DNA of 64,000 nt from Archegozetes longisetosus. Its lineage: Eukaryota > Arthropoda > Arachnida > Sarcoptiformes > Trhypochthoniidae. The translations under genes and the position numbers were made by a program. Location: positions 3,162,001 through 3,226,000 of the forward strand of contig JAEMBT020000001.1 of the NCBI GenBank assembly GCA_018873245.2, given 5' to 3'. Each line of letters opens with the position of its first letter. The stretch's first letter is position 1. The notes under the pieces were generated by a model. That model worked only from the letters and a program-made list of their open reading frames with translations. It was not told where the DNA came from and did not search any database. This document shows, one piece after another, positions 22,236 to 32,689 of the stretch.

Positions 22236-23575
22236 AGTAAGAGTATGTAGTTTTTTCTAGTAGAGAGGGGTCCGTGATCGTGGAAAATAAAAATTTTCCG
22301 AGAAATCATAAAAGCAATCAAAAAAATAATGACAATTTGAATGAAAAAGTTTTTACATATACGGATGTAATTAATGCTGATTCAAACGAAGGCTTAGCAC
22401 CTTAGATAATTGTGATTAAGTAGAAACTTGTTATCAATTCCTTGTTAACTATTTCTATTGCTGTATCAAAAATATTCTTGTAAAAGTTTTTTTTGAAAAT
22501 TTTTTTATTGAAAAGTGGAATTTCGGGATCCTGGGAAATCAAATTCACTCTTCCCGGGTAGACTATTTCCCAAGTAGTCTATTTTCTAATAGACTGATAT
22601 GTTTGACAAATCATTGTTGGCACATCTTAAGGTCTTGATTTTCTACTACGAGTAGTCCTGGTCGTCTCTTTTATCGCTGATCCACATCTTATACAAGTTG
22701 GAAAAAATAATCTGATAGCAAAATTGATGATCTTTAAGAAATTAAACAGTTGTTTCCTCAGTTGATATAACTTAGTAAAAATATTAAGCTAACATTTTTA
22801 TGAAACTTAACCAGCTAAAAAATGTTAAGACTCGGTATAAATGTAATAACTTAACTTATGAACAGAAACTGATCTTATAATTCGTTAGAGAATTCTTTAT
22901 CATGTCATTTATTATTCATGTGATGCCGTATTACATGTCAAAGTTTAGAAGTATCACAGATGACACATTGGAAGAATACCAATCGTTACAAAAGTTTTTT
23001 GCGAGAACGTATTTTGCTTTTTTGAGTTCTAGACTTCATGAAAAGTTCCTTAATTAACTTTAATGAATAAAATATTACGAAATTCAACTAAAGCTCACCT
23101 GCGCATAATTTGTTGCGATCTTTAGAAAGAATGCAAAATAATGAAACAAAGGTCAAAAACTTGACATTGATCTGTCATTCAGGCTAACTGGCTGAATATT
23201 TATTTAAATCTGAGTATTATATTTAAAACTGAACGCAAAGAAGTGTACATTAAAACATATAAACCTGTAATTACAGGTTTACCTAGTTTTTTAGTTTCAA
23301 TTAATTGCTCAACTTTTATATACAGGAAAATGTAAATAAGCCTCTCTTTAATAAGCCTTACTATATCAAATTTTGATATTTCTTCAATTTTCGAGGAAAT
23401 TGATGTTTTATTTTCCGCGATTGCCAAATCTCATTTCAAGGCTTGCCACACCTGGACTTATTTTGAAACATTATATAAAGAGATTTTTTAAAACAATTTT
23501 TGCCATTAAAGAGTTGTAGAGATAAATTGCAATGTCAATATTTCTATTCTGTTATCATAACTATTTGATTTAACA

Positions 23576-24395
23576 ATGAATATGCGACCAAATCACTACA
23601 ACAAAACAAATACAATTCCATACGAAAGGGCAAATGAACTCATCCATAGCATTATTGAAGAAGACCCTAATAAGTAAGTAAAACAAAAATAAAAATTTAA
23701 CTTTCAAGATTGATAAATTTTTTTTACATTATAAATCAAGAACTTTTGATTATGTTCTTGATGTTGGTTGCGGAACTGGTAATATAACAAATCTACTAAA
23801 TAGCAGACTAGATATCAAGCAATTGCATGCTATCGATAGTGACAAAGCGATGATTAAATTCTCTAAAAACAATTTTCCCCAAAATAATATCAAATATTTG
23901 GTACAGGATATAAGTGTGGAATGGGATCAACTTAGACCTGAAATCAAAGCTTTAGAGGCAAAAGTTTCGCTTATTTACAGTAATTATGTTCTTCACTGGA
24001 TTAAGGATAAAACAAATACAGCTATCAATATATTTCGCTTACTATCGGATGATGGCAAACTCTATGGGAATATTTGCTATGCACACGATCCTTTTCTTGA
24101 CTTGAAACTAGCAGAAAAACAAACTTATGAACAAGCCATTAAAATTCCAACTCGTAACCAACAGTTGATTTCATGGGAACTAGCCTTCCAAAATGCGGGA
24201 TTCAAAAAAGTTGATATCCAATTCTTGGTCACAGAATTTCTTATCGACAATCAAATTTACGAAAGGGTAAGAATTTTAAGTTACAGTCAAACCTTATTAT
24301 AGGCAAATGACTTCTGCCAGACACAATTACCTGTAAATAATATTGCCTATACTGAATATAAGCAACTCATTTTCAATAACTTTTCCTCAAGATAA
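23576..24395 (+). CDS. JHAMT-like SAM-dependent methyltransferase
   Basis: Class I methyltransferase of the juvenile-hormone-acid O-methyltransferase-like group. Exons: 23576-23673 and 23741-24266 (67-bp intron, phase 2), then either a stop-terminated third exon 24303-24395 or another 3' end (see the entry at 24999). The three-exon form gives 238 aa. Motif I is clear: VLDVGCGTGNIT at about residues 37-48. An acidic motif II (HAIDSDKAM) follows, then a post-III region SLIYSNYVLHWIKD of the kind seen in JHAMT-like enzymes, and NIFRLLSDDGKLYG. Real JHAMTs methylate farnesoic or JH acid, but many arthropod paralogues have unknown substrates, so the substrate is not claimed. The apparent 36-bp last intron is unusually short, so the C-terminus is uncertain. 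Confidence 0.7.
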
Positions 24396-24998
24396 AACTC
24401 ATATTAATTACAATTTAAAATACTCTATCTCTTTGTTGAAAACATTTTTTATCAGTTAATTTATTAATTTGGTATTTCATACCTTAACAAATTTATTTTC
24501 TCCTCATTTATGTCATATTTATCGTTTATTTGAAACCATTCTTCAAAACTAAGATTTACTGTAATGAAAAACATTGACTGCCTAAGTGAGACAAGTTGTA
24601 AGTTATGCATACAGTCTAATAGTATTGACTATAGCTAAAGTAAATAATGGTCTCAAATTTCGAGATTTTATACTTTTTTATGCTTGTCTGAGAAACCTCT
24701 ATTCGAAAGCTTAAAGCTGCCATAGAAAATAATATAGAAGCGGAGCATAATTATGCTATTGTTATGCATTTATACTGTTAGCATAATTGTTCAGCTCTAC
24801 ATATAGCGATCATTCATTTATTTATAAGATTGCCTATGAAAAAAACTTCATTATTATTAGAATAGGTAAATCTATCAGTGATTGAGGATTGAGTTGCTTA
24901 TAGTGAAAATTGGCTTATTTAGGTTGCCTATAATCAAATTGAAATGTGTCTGTCTAGTTGACTTGAACTTTGATTTGATAAACATTGTTTTTCAACAG

Positions 24999-25195
24999 CT
25001 GTTGTTCCACTCGAAGTAATGCTGCGCCAAACATTTGTTGAAGAGAAAGATGAGCTAAAGAAAAAGCAATTGATCGCAAGAATTACCGATGAAATACTTG
25101 GTGAGGCTCCCAGATACACCGATCCAATAACCGGTAAATATATGGCTAGATATGAATCCAGAATCTTTATCACTAAACTTGTTAAGAGGGCTTAG
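24999..25195 (+). CDS. Probable terminal exon of the JHAMT-like gene, phase unresolved
   Basis: An excellent acceptor (gtttttcaacag, ending at 24998) opens a 65-codon frame from 25001 to a TAG at 25193-25195. The product includes FVEEKDELKKKQL, DPITGKYMARYESRIFITKL and a basic end. This pattern fits the C-terminus of JHAMT-like methyltransferases (a charged helix, then a short strand-forming end). It needs an incoming phase of 1. The upstream exons end in phase 0 (24266, or 24332 at CCT|GTAAAT), so no direct join works. Either a small exon was missed, an indel has broken the gene, or this is a separate short gene starting at the ATG at 25019. Confidence 0.45.
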
Positions 25196-25692
25196 TAATG
25201 ATTAAGTAAAATTAGCTGTTACTTAGTTTAAGTAGTTTTGAACCTATTCTCCAACCAATTAGAGTTAATTGAGTTTCAAGACAAATCCATTATATACTAA
25301 ATAGAACTTATGGAATTCAAATTTACGATATAAAATCATTAAATTTTCGAAAGACTTATTCAAAATCAAAAATTTTTCAACACAAAAATTCATTAAATTT
25401 GACATCAAATAATTATTATATTTTATTTTCTCCAATTCGAAATACAAGTCAAATCATTTATTTGACGGAAAAATTGGATAATTATTATTTCAATCAACCA
25501 TTTAATACATTAATCTGTAGATACCTAAAGATAGACTGAAATAAAATTATAGATTTTTAAACAGTCATAACTACGAAACTAATTATTAATTTATTGCTCA
25601 CTTTTTTGAATTGAGAAAAAGAGTACTAATCATTAAATAGATTTAATTTAAGATTCTAATAAATTTAAGTGTGTGTAGTAAGTAATTGAACT

Positions 25693-25760
25693 GACTTTAA
25701 TGCTTGCGCGTTGTAAGTGCCGGGCTCTCATTGCTGTGAATGTGTTCGATTCGTAGAATA
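25693..25760 (+). repeat. tRNA-derived sequence (possible SINE head)
   Basis: A tRNA-like stretch with a B-box-like word, gtgttcgattcgt, at about 25741-25753 and a possible degenerate A box upstream (gcgcgttgtaagtg). The acceptor stem does not pair and there is no clean anticodon arm, so it is not a functional tRNA. It lies directly upstream of the mariner remnant. Confidence 0.35.
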
Positions 25761-25815
25761 TCATTCCATTTTGATATTCTGCACATTTATTTATTGATAA
25801 TTACTAACGAAGACA

Positions 25816-26200
25816 ATGAATAGAACTGAAAGACAAGCCTTCGATAAGAGTTGTGCATTACTACACAAAAATTTCTAATTCCAATAAAGATCAAACAGTT
25901 AGGCACTTCTTGAGCGAAGGACATCGAAAATCAACTTTGTATGTAATAGTCAAAAGGTATGAGGTTTCGGGAACCGTTGATTTCAAGCCTTTACCTTGTC
26001 GTAGGCGTTCGGTGTCAACTGATAAAGTGACTAAAAAGATGGTTACATTTTTTCAATCAAAACCCATGACATTCGGTTAGAAACGCGTGTTTAAGACTCA
26101 ATATTAAAAATTCAACTCTAAGTGATATGAAATTGAGAAGTGGTATTAAAGCTGCCAATCATATGGCTCCTAACACAATTCAAGGACAATTTTGAATCTT
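25816..26200 (+). pseudogene. Decayed mariner/Tc1-type transposase N-terminus
   Basis: The helix-turn-helix region of a transposase is readable but broken. The frame from the ATG at 25816 (MNRTERQAF) must shift by one base to continue as VHYYTKISNSNKDQTVRHFL. It then runs through IVKRYEVSGTVDF and VTKKMVTFFQSKP to a stop at 26078-26080. Similar wording resumes in another frame after it. The order helix, helix, GRRR-like basic linker (CRRRSVSTDKV), helix matches the bipartite paired-like DNA-binding domain of these enzymes. The DD(E/D) catalytic region is absent. The remnant is inactive. Confidence 0.6.
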
Positions 26201-26320
26201 GTTGAAAATCTAGCTCTTTATCCTTAGAGTGTTTGACTAAAATGATCTTTGCACAATTGAGAGCGTGTGCTCCAAGAATACATTGATTCGTGATGGTTGT
26301 ACATCTCGCTCTTTATTTCT

Positions 26321-26458
26321 GAGAAGAGCTCAGAGTCGTTTGAAAAGTTTAGAGTATGAATACACTAACAAAATAAGTAATCTCGACAGAGATCTGATCA
26401 AAGAGCGACAAGAATATGACGAACTAACCAACAAATACGAATTACTCGAAAAAGAGTT
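26321..26458 (+). pseudogene. Captured 138-bp fragment of the coiled-coil gene
   Basis: Aligns without gaps to 15006-15143, inside exon 3 of the coiled-coil gene, with three mismatches (97.8 percent). The homology starts and stops abruptly on both sides. The copy keeps the source reading frame (residues RRAQSRLKSLEYEYTN...LEKE) and, by chance, continues open for a few codons to a stop at 26475-26477. No intron boundary lies inside the copied interval, so DNA- and RNA-mediated copying cannot be told apart. Confidence 0.9.
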
Positions 26459-26564
26459 ATCGGGCATACAATTTTAATATAAAATTTTTATTCAATTACC
26501 ATCTCCATAACAATAGTTTAGGGCAAAATTTATCAGGATCCTTTAATATTTAGTATTTTATTAG

Positions 26565-26760
26565 TATTATTAGAATATCATCAAGTAGTATGCAAATTAT
26601 TGAATATGAGTTAAAATTATTATAATTAACTTGATAATAAGTGTCAATAAGCGATTGAATTCTTTGCTATTTTACGAATACTCATATGAATGACATCTTT
26701 TGTAAACTCTATTACGCTTAAATCCCTCAAACTTTCACAAGTTCATATCGTTCATCTTCT
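26565..26760 (+). repeat. Duplicated block D1, copy 2 (partial)
   Basis: Shares 'gcaaattattgaatatgagttaaa', 'aataagcgattgaattctttgct', 'tcatatgaatgacatcttttgt' and 'aactctattac' with the copies at 18.1 and 34.5 kb. Only the central 200 bp are recognisable. Confidence 0.6.
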
Positions 26761-27551
26761 GAAACGCTCACTGTATACATTTAACTAATAATTTTGTATT
26801 TATCTTTTTTTCCGTTTGTTGTTTTTAATCGTACACGTAATAGTAAGAAATCTCGACATATTTATATTAATTGGCACTATTATCTACACAATTCAACTTA
26901 AACCAAGCGGTGAGAGTTGTTTCTAAAGCATGAAGCTCTTTTATATCTAAGCTATATTTAGGCAATAAGTATTGATTGTACGGAACAACCGAACTATTAT
27001 CCATTGTTTTATCTCTAATTTGAAATTATATTACACTATTTCTTCTTTTATATCGAGGATAACTATCGAAATTCTCACGGGTCTCGTTTTCGAACTCTTT
27101 GTTGCCTTATTGGATATATTTAGAAAATTTAGATTTAATTGTCTGTGTATCATGTTTTTTTGTGAAGATACATAATCTTGTATTTTCAACTTGATCCAGA
27201 ATTTCCGTACAAGCTATCTGATCTATAATTCGCGTGTTATCGATTCATTTTTGTTTAAATTGTTAATCTTATTAACTTTATATTACCTAATTTTAAAGAC
27301 TCCAAGTCTATATTGAGGGCTAATTTTTTATTCGGGAAGTGCAAATTTTGCTTAGGAAGTTCAAAATTATTTCGATTGTTATATTCATAAGTTTAAAATT
27401 TAGTTATTGAAATTAAATTGGGAACTTCACTTTTATTATAATTTTGATAATTTTTATTAAAAGAGTTCGATTTATCTTGAGTGGGTGTCAATTTTCAAAT
27501 TTAAAAATTTGTTGTAAAATTGACTCTAAAATAAGCTTCTCAAATAGACAT

Positions 27552-27618
27552 TAGTGGCAGTGGTCGAGTGTTAGTCCGATACTTTTACCACTATATTGTG
27601 GGTTCTAATAACCGTAAC
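27552..27618 (+). repeat. tRNA-derived sequence (possible SINE head)
   Basis: The stretch carries an A-box-like tggtcgagtg and, about 40 bp on, a B-box-like gggttctaataac, in the spacing of an internal RNA polymerase III promoter. A T-rich run follows (ctttgtttttatttttt), which could end transcription. It does not fold as an intact tRNA. It probably belongs to the same class as the tRNA-like units at 31812-31872. Confidence 0.4.
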
Positions 27619-27802
27619 AGTTTAAATTTCTTTGTTTTTATTTTTTAAAACATGAATAGCAGTCCTGCACTTCCAAGTCATACTGATTACGAACATGAAA
27701 TTTATTTAGGTATAAACAGTCCACAGTTCGAATGCATAAAAACAAACATACGCGTATATCTACTCAATATTACATAGATAAGTCGTAAAGTAACTTAAAA
27801 TA

Positions 27803-28333
27803 TGAATTGACGGAACGTAAAGGGACTTATCTCGAGTTAACTTCTTTTTTGGGATTCACTTCAAACAAGAAGTTCAACTCATAATTAATATGTAGAAAAA
27901 ATTCAGCATATGTTTCAATGAAAAATTTACCGGTAATTGTTTAAATTTATTGATTTCAATGCTAACTAATAGGAATTAAAACTTAAATTGAACTCGAGTG
28001 CTATTAACATGTGTTAACTGCAATGCGTAACATAACATAAATTGCGATAGCATTAGATGACATAAGTTTAAATTTTATGTCAATTATTTGTCACAATTTG
28101 ATTGTAGTTCTGAAGATTCAGAAATTATTTGTGATGAATCAGATCTTGAATATTAACTAATGAATTGTATGAGATTGTGTTTAATTAGATTAATATTGAA
28201 TAAATTGATAACTTAATAAAGTTTTTCTTAACGCAAAAAATGTTTCTAAGCTTTGCACTTAATGCGAACTTTGAGTGCGATTTTCTCGTTAAACTGCATT
28301 GAGAGATAAGTCCCTTTACGTTCCGCTAATTCA
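27803..28333. mobile_element. 530-bp MITE with 34-bp terminal repeats, TA target
   Basis: The left end tgaattgacggaacgtaaag and the inverted right end tgaattagcggaacgtaaag agree at 18 of 20 positions, and the match continues to gggacttatctc. A TA dinucleotide on both sides (27801-27802, 28334-28335) fits Tc1/mariner-type insertion. The paralogous block at 36560-36600 is collinear across the junction without the element, giving an empty site. There is no ORF of note. Confidence 0.75.
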
Positions 28334-28339
28334 TATAAC

Positions 28340-29000
28340 ACTTTATACCATTACATTTTTATCTATTTTACTCTCAACATCGATGCTTGTGTCTCTTATA
28401 CTTGAAATTGATATTTCTTTCTTACTTTATCTTTCTATTTCTATGAAAACTATTGATAATAACTATATATACTACTTTATTCTGATCCAAAACTCTTAAC
28501 TTTTCATTGCATTTTAATGTCAAAACTTTTGCAATAGCTAGTGATTGATTTGAAATAATTATCAATTCTATGAGCAATAGTACTGAATAATTAATAAATT
28601 TTAACTCATTTATAAATAATGACTTCTTAAATGTTTTTCCAGGAATTAAATATTAATGTGTTTTCAAATTTAAAGTTGCAGAATGTTAAAATCAAAACTT
28701 TTTTTTATTTTCTTACGAATCTTTCTATGAATAAGTCTTTCAATCATGTCTTAAAAATTGATTAGAAATATTGCACTGATAATGGAAATTCTTGAATGTC
28801 TGCGATAAAATATTAGTTTTCAAATGACAACTTTATTCTTATTGGGTTGAAATGAAGTGTGTTTGCGTCACCATAGAACTCATATCTTCTCACTACTAAT
28901 CAAACTTTCCATTTAGTTCTCTAAGTCTGAACTCTTCTTAGCGTTTTGTAATCAAATTTCTTATTCCCCTTTTGTTTGGGTTCCTTTTTCAAGTTTATTT
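28340..29000 (+). repeat. Duplicated block D2, copy 1
   Basis: Collinear with 36575-37325. Shared landmarks: 'ccaaaactctt', 'aattatca', 'gagca(t/a)tagtactgaata', 'tttataaataatga', 'tttccaggaa', 'tctatgaataagtctttcaatca', 'attcttattgggttgaaat' and 'aatcaaactttccatttagtt'. The sequence before the MITE (27775-27800) also matches 36560-36585. Confidence 0.7.
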
Positions 29001-29269
29001 TATCTTACCAATGATTCTCAATCGAAAAGTGCTTGAGTTCTGTCAAAACCAATTCTCATCGCAAACATTTCTCTTATCAATAAAATAATCAGCAAACGTT
29101 TTTATGAAAAAGGTATTTTCTATGATTGTTATAATCATAAATAATTTTTAAGTAAGGTTTTGAATTAAATTAAAATTCAAAGAGGTTGTTTACTACGACT
29201 GTCCCCGAACCGACTAATCTACAGATATAATATTATTGAGTGTTAAAGAATATTATTCAGTTAATTATC

Positions 29270-30213
29270 ATGATGCAACTTCGTAACAATAAAAGCAACC
29301 TGTTTCAGACATTGTTTATCTTGTCAATTTTTGTTGGACTATTTTCTCGAGGAAAAACAGCTCAAGAAATAAGAAGAGAATCCGTTTCCGAGAAACATCA
29401 TGAAAGTGATACTGACCGTTTACTAGCTGAACTCGAAGAAAAACTTGGTGAAGGAGCTTCCTTTGTGCCATATCGATACCGAAAGTATCACGATATAGCA
29501 GCGTCTTTAATGCTTGACCATGCCATGCATGTATCTAAGTTTGATCCTCATACAATGAGCGATGCTAATGCTAATCAGCAATTTAAGAAGTTAACAGCGA
29601 CGATACGAAAGATGCCAGGCGTCACTGTGATTGACAGCGATCATCGTACAGCAGAACACAATGAAAAGGATTACGGGAAGCTCTCAGGCATAATAACAGA
29701 AATTCTTGGTAAGTTTTCACGATCATAAAGAAAATAAGGAATTATGAAGGGTGAAAATATTAAAATCTATCGTGCCCTGATCTAATTTGAAAAATTCTAA
29801 AATAGACTTAAATTGATCACAACATGACAATCATGCTGATTGGTCCCTATCTTACCACCTTAGGAAACTTGCCCTCCACAGAACTCGATAAACTTATCAT
29901 GTCACTTAAATCAGTCGCTAAAGCAACGATAACTAGCCAAAAGAATGCTCAACAGACTCGCTCTAAGGTTGGAACCTTTATTACAAAGGAGGGCGACAAA
30001 GTCGAAGTTCTTGTACACTTCATGCGTTACTCGATAGATCATAAGTCGGGATGGATAACAGACGATAATAAAGTAAAACTAGACATTTACTACATTCGAT
30101 ATAGTATATTGAGCGAGCAGCTCATACTCAATCAGAAAGCGTTCGCTGAATTAGATAAGCATAAAACGAGAAATTGGGAGAATATTGTGAAAGAAGGCCG
30201 ATCGGAACTTTAG
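29270..30213 (+). CDS. Cysteine-free secreted protein of unknown family
   Basis: Exons 29270-29708 and 29864-30213. The intron is 155 bp (donor GTAAGT, acceptor after a pyrimidine run ending ccttag) and the phase-1 join closes, giving 262 aa. The start is the ATG pair at 29270/29273; the frame is open further up only through a GTG. A basic N-terminus plus the hydrophobic run FQTLFILSIFVGLF (residues about 13-26) is a plausible signal peptide, with cleavage near KTA. The mature part is charged and has no cysteine at all. It has two likely helical regions: DRLLAELEEKLGE near residue 53 and TELDKLIMSLKSVAKATI at the start of exon 2. AATAAA lies at 30274. I do not recognise the family. Low cysteine content argues against the usual disulphide-rich secreted classes. 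Confidence 0.75.
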
Positions 30214-30469
30214 GAACTGAATAATTACTCAGAAACATTTAAAGTTTGTGTGGTTTAGAACAGACGGGAATTAAATAAACATTTTATCAAGCAAGATGCA
30301 TGTAAATTTAAGAATACTATAGTTTTTGAGTTATTAAAATGAAGTTTATAACACATTCAATTAATAATTTTTTAATTTTAAGATTCAGAATTCCCTATTG
30401 ACGGTAAGTGTAATCAGTAGAATGACAGAAAACAGGAAAACCATATATTAACTATATCGCAAGTTGCAT

Positions 30470-30600
30470 ATTAAGCGGTTTTCCTAATAAGACGTTTCTC
30501 TATTTAGCCGTGATTGCTGAGTATGCGTTAGATTGCGTTCCCATATTAAGCTGCTTCTTCATTAAGCCGTTTCCTTATTAAGCAGTTTCAATATTATAAA
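30470..30600 (+). repeat. TTAAGCCGT-motif repeat remnant
   Basis: Several variants of attaagc(c/g)gt(t/c) occur in 130 bp: attaagcggtttt, atattaagctgc, attaagccgtttcc and attaagcagtttc. The same words make up the 43-bp satellite at 45741-45968 and its inverted flank at 45990-46060. It is probably an end or relic of one element family. Confidence 0.5.
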
Positions 30601-31584
30601 CTTGTTTTGAAATCGATTTTCTATGTTATCTCTGATTATACTCATTGTTTGAAAGTCCTTTTTACCTTTTATTCACTATTGTAAGTTATCCACTAATGGT
30701 ATTTTATATCTGACTCTACATTGTGGATACCATTTTTGAGCTCGACTGATTTTTGATTAAATATTGAAGATTAACAGTCAGCTTTCTTGATCGATTTGTT
30801 TTTAACATTGTTCATAAGATGCATTTAATCAATGCGTAATATTAAAGAAAATTGCATTCAAAAGTTGAGTTTGGTTTTATTTTTGACAATCTGTATGGTG
30901 TTCCATTACAGAGGATTTGAAATTCCTATAGCTTTTGAGTTGGAAAACTTAAATATATAATACATCAAATCATATATAGTGAAAGATTTTTTTTAATTCC
31001 CAGATATTGACTATTTTTCAATACAAAGACGAATTTGATTTAATAGAGACTGGTAGACATTTTAAAGCAAAGTTGAATTCTGATTTTGTTGATCGCAATT
31101 TTAATGTATAGCTGTAAATTTTGAATGCTTTCTAATTTGTTAGCGTAAAACTTATCTTTCAAATATCCCCAAAAGAAAAGTCAGCACAAGTGAGATGAAG
31201 CGAATGCGCTTGCCATGAAACTGTTCCTCCGGTACCAATTAACTTATTACTAAATATCGTTTTAATGAGTTTTAGATTCTCAATATGATGTAAGGCCGAG
31301 TATTATGTTGTTGAAACCATACTTTACTCTTATCAATCATCGTATTCTAATTATCTATAGAAAGACTGCAGGTAGTTTTCAGAATATTAATATTGAGTAT
31401 TTCTCGTTTCTTTTAAATGCTTTGAAAAATTCGAATTCGCTTAAGTATGGATAAAATTTCATCCATAAGCTTTAAGATGACGTTGTATTTAATAAAATAA
31501 GTTTACTAATATAAGTTCTAAGCATCTCAAACGCTCTGTTTGTGATAAATCACTATAATTTCTTATCAATAATACTGTCCACTC

Positions 31585-32474
31585 TATAAACTGACAAAAA
31601 ATTGAGATTAAGCGTGAAATCACAGATACCTTTAAGTCCGAGACTGACCTTCTAAACCCCTTACGTCTAAGATTAAACAAACGTTTGATAGAAAAGTTTT
31701 ACAGAAGAGTTTTGATTTTATTTAACTTTCAAGTCATACTACTTTATTCAATGTAAATAATGTGAAAATTCTATTCAATCAATGAATTTAAAAGAATAAT
31801 GTTTAAATCTCTTAGTGGCCAAATCGTTAGTGTACTGACTATCGATAGGATAGGGTCGGGTTCGCGTACACTATTAACGATTTTTTATTTTTATATCAAA
31901 ATATTTTTTCTTCAGTTCATTCAAATTTTTTCATTTGAAAATTTGCCTTACTATGCTTTTACCCGAACATTGTTACAAACCATACTTCGATTAAGTTGAG
32001 ATAAAAAAGAGTAATAATTTGTAAGTTGAAGACAGAATATGCTTTTATTTTCATTAATCTTATCTCAACTTAATTGAAGTATGAACATAATTTGTAGCAA
32101 TATTCGGGTAAAAGCATAGTAAAGCAAATTTTCAAACGGAAGAATTGAGAAAAAATATTTCTATGTAAAAATAAAGAAATCGTTAATAGTGTACGCGAAC
32201 CCGACCCTAACCTATCAATAGTCAGTGCACTAACCACTTGGCCATTAAGAGATCTAAACATTATTCTTTTAAGCTCATTGATTGAATAGGATTTTCACAT
32301 TATTTATATTGAATAAATAGTATGACTCGAAAGTTTAATAAAATCAAAACTCTTCTGTAAAACTGTTTATCAAACGTTAGTTTAATGTTAGATGTAGGGG
32401 GTCTAAAAGGTCAGTCTCGGACTTAAAGGTGTGTGTGATTTTACGCTTAATCTCAATTTTTTTGTCAGTTTATA
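31585..32474. repeat. Long palindrome, about 417-bp arms with 54-bp spacer
   Basis: Arms 31585-32003 and 32058-32474 are inverted copies over their full length (outermost tataaactgacaaaaa / tttttgtcagtttata; innermost gattaagttgagata / tatctcaacttaatt), with scattered substitutions. Each arm contains a tRNA-like unit with an A-box-like tggccaa(a/g)tngttagtg and a B-box-like gggtcgggttcgcgtac. This suggests two tRNA-derived SINE-like copies in head-to-head inversion. The short ORFs on each arm are mirror images of one another and are not genes. Confidence 0.85.
31812..31872 (+). repeat. tRNA-derived unit (SINE-like), one per palindrome arm
   Basis: cttagtggccaaatcgttag followed by gggtcgggttcgcgtac has the spacing of RNA polymerase III A and B boxes of a Ser/Leu-like tRNA. 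The mirror copy lies at about 32190-32250 on the minus strand and keeps the better A box (tggccaagtggttagtgcac). The acceptor stem is missing, so neither is a functional tRNA. Confidence 0.5.
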
Positions 32475-32689
32475 CATTAAGATTTTACCAGAGTTGTGCA
32501 GTTTTATAGAAAAAATCTAAGTTTACAGATACATGAAATATGACTTTTATATTGAAAAAGTTTTTATTGTAATTGATTTCATTTTTCCTCACTTAATAAA
32601 TTGAATTATAAATGAGATTCTATTGGCTTAAATGAGTATCAGTCAAATGTAACTTCTGCACAAATAAGTAGAATTACAAAGCCATTAAA

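Larger units (their letters stand above)
17602..23575. other. Intergenic transposon nest
   Basis: No host gene is seen. The region consists of a duplicated block interrupted by two insertions (17990-19945), a GAGCAC-rich patch (20550-20632), a 1.5-kb foldback (20704-22235) and unremarkable AT-rich sequence from 22.3 to 23.57 kb. Confidence 0.6.
26761..29269. other. Intergenic, MITE and duplicated block
   Basis: No gene is seen. 27552-27618 has a tRNA-like A/B-box arrangement (gtggtcgagtg and gggttctaataac). 27803-28333 is a MITE. 28340-29000 is a diverged copy of 36575-37325. Confidence 0.55.

Noticed and set aside
25693..25760. Functional tRNA gene
   Set aside because: Only box-like words are present; the acceptor and anticodon stems do not form. 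The same holds for 27552-27618, 31812-31872 and 33245-33330.
31489..32261. Mirror-image ORFs over the long palindrome
   Set aside because: Their near identity on opposite strands is due to the inverted repeat; there is no coding signature.
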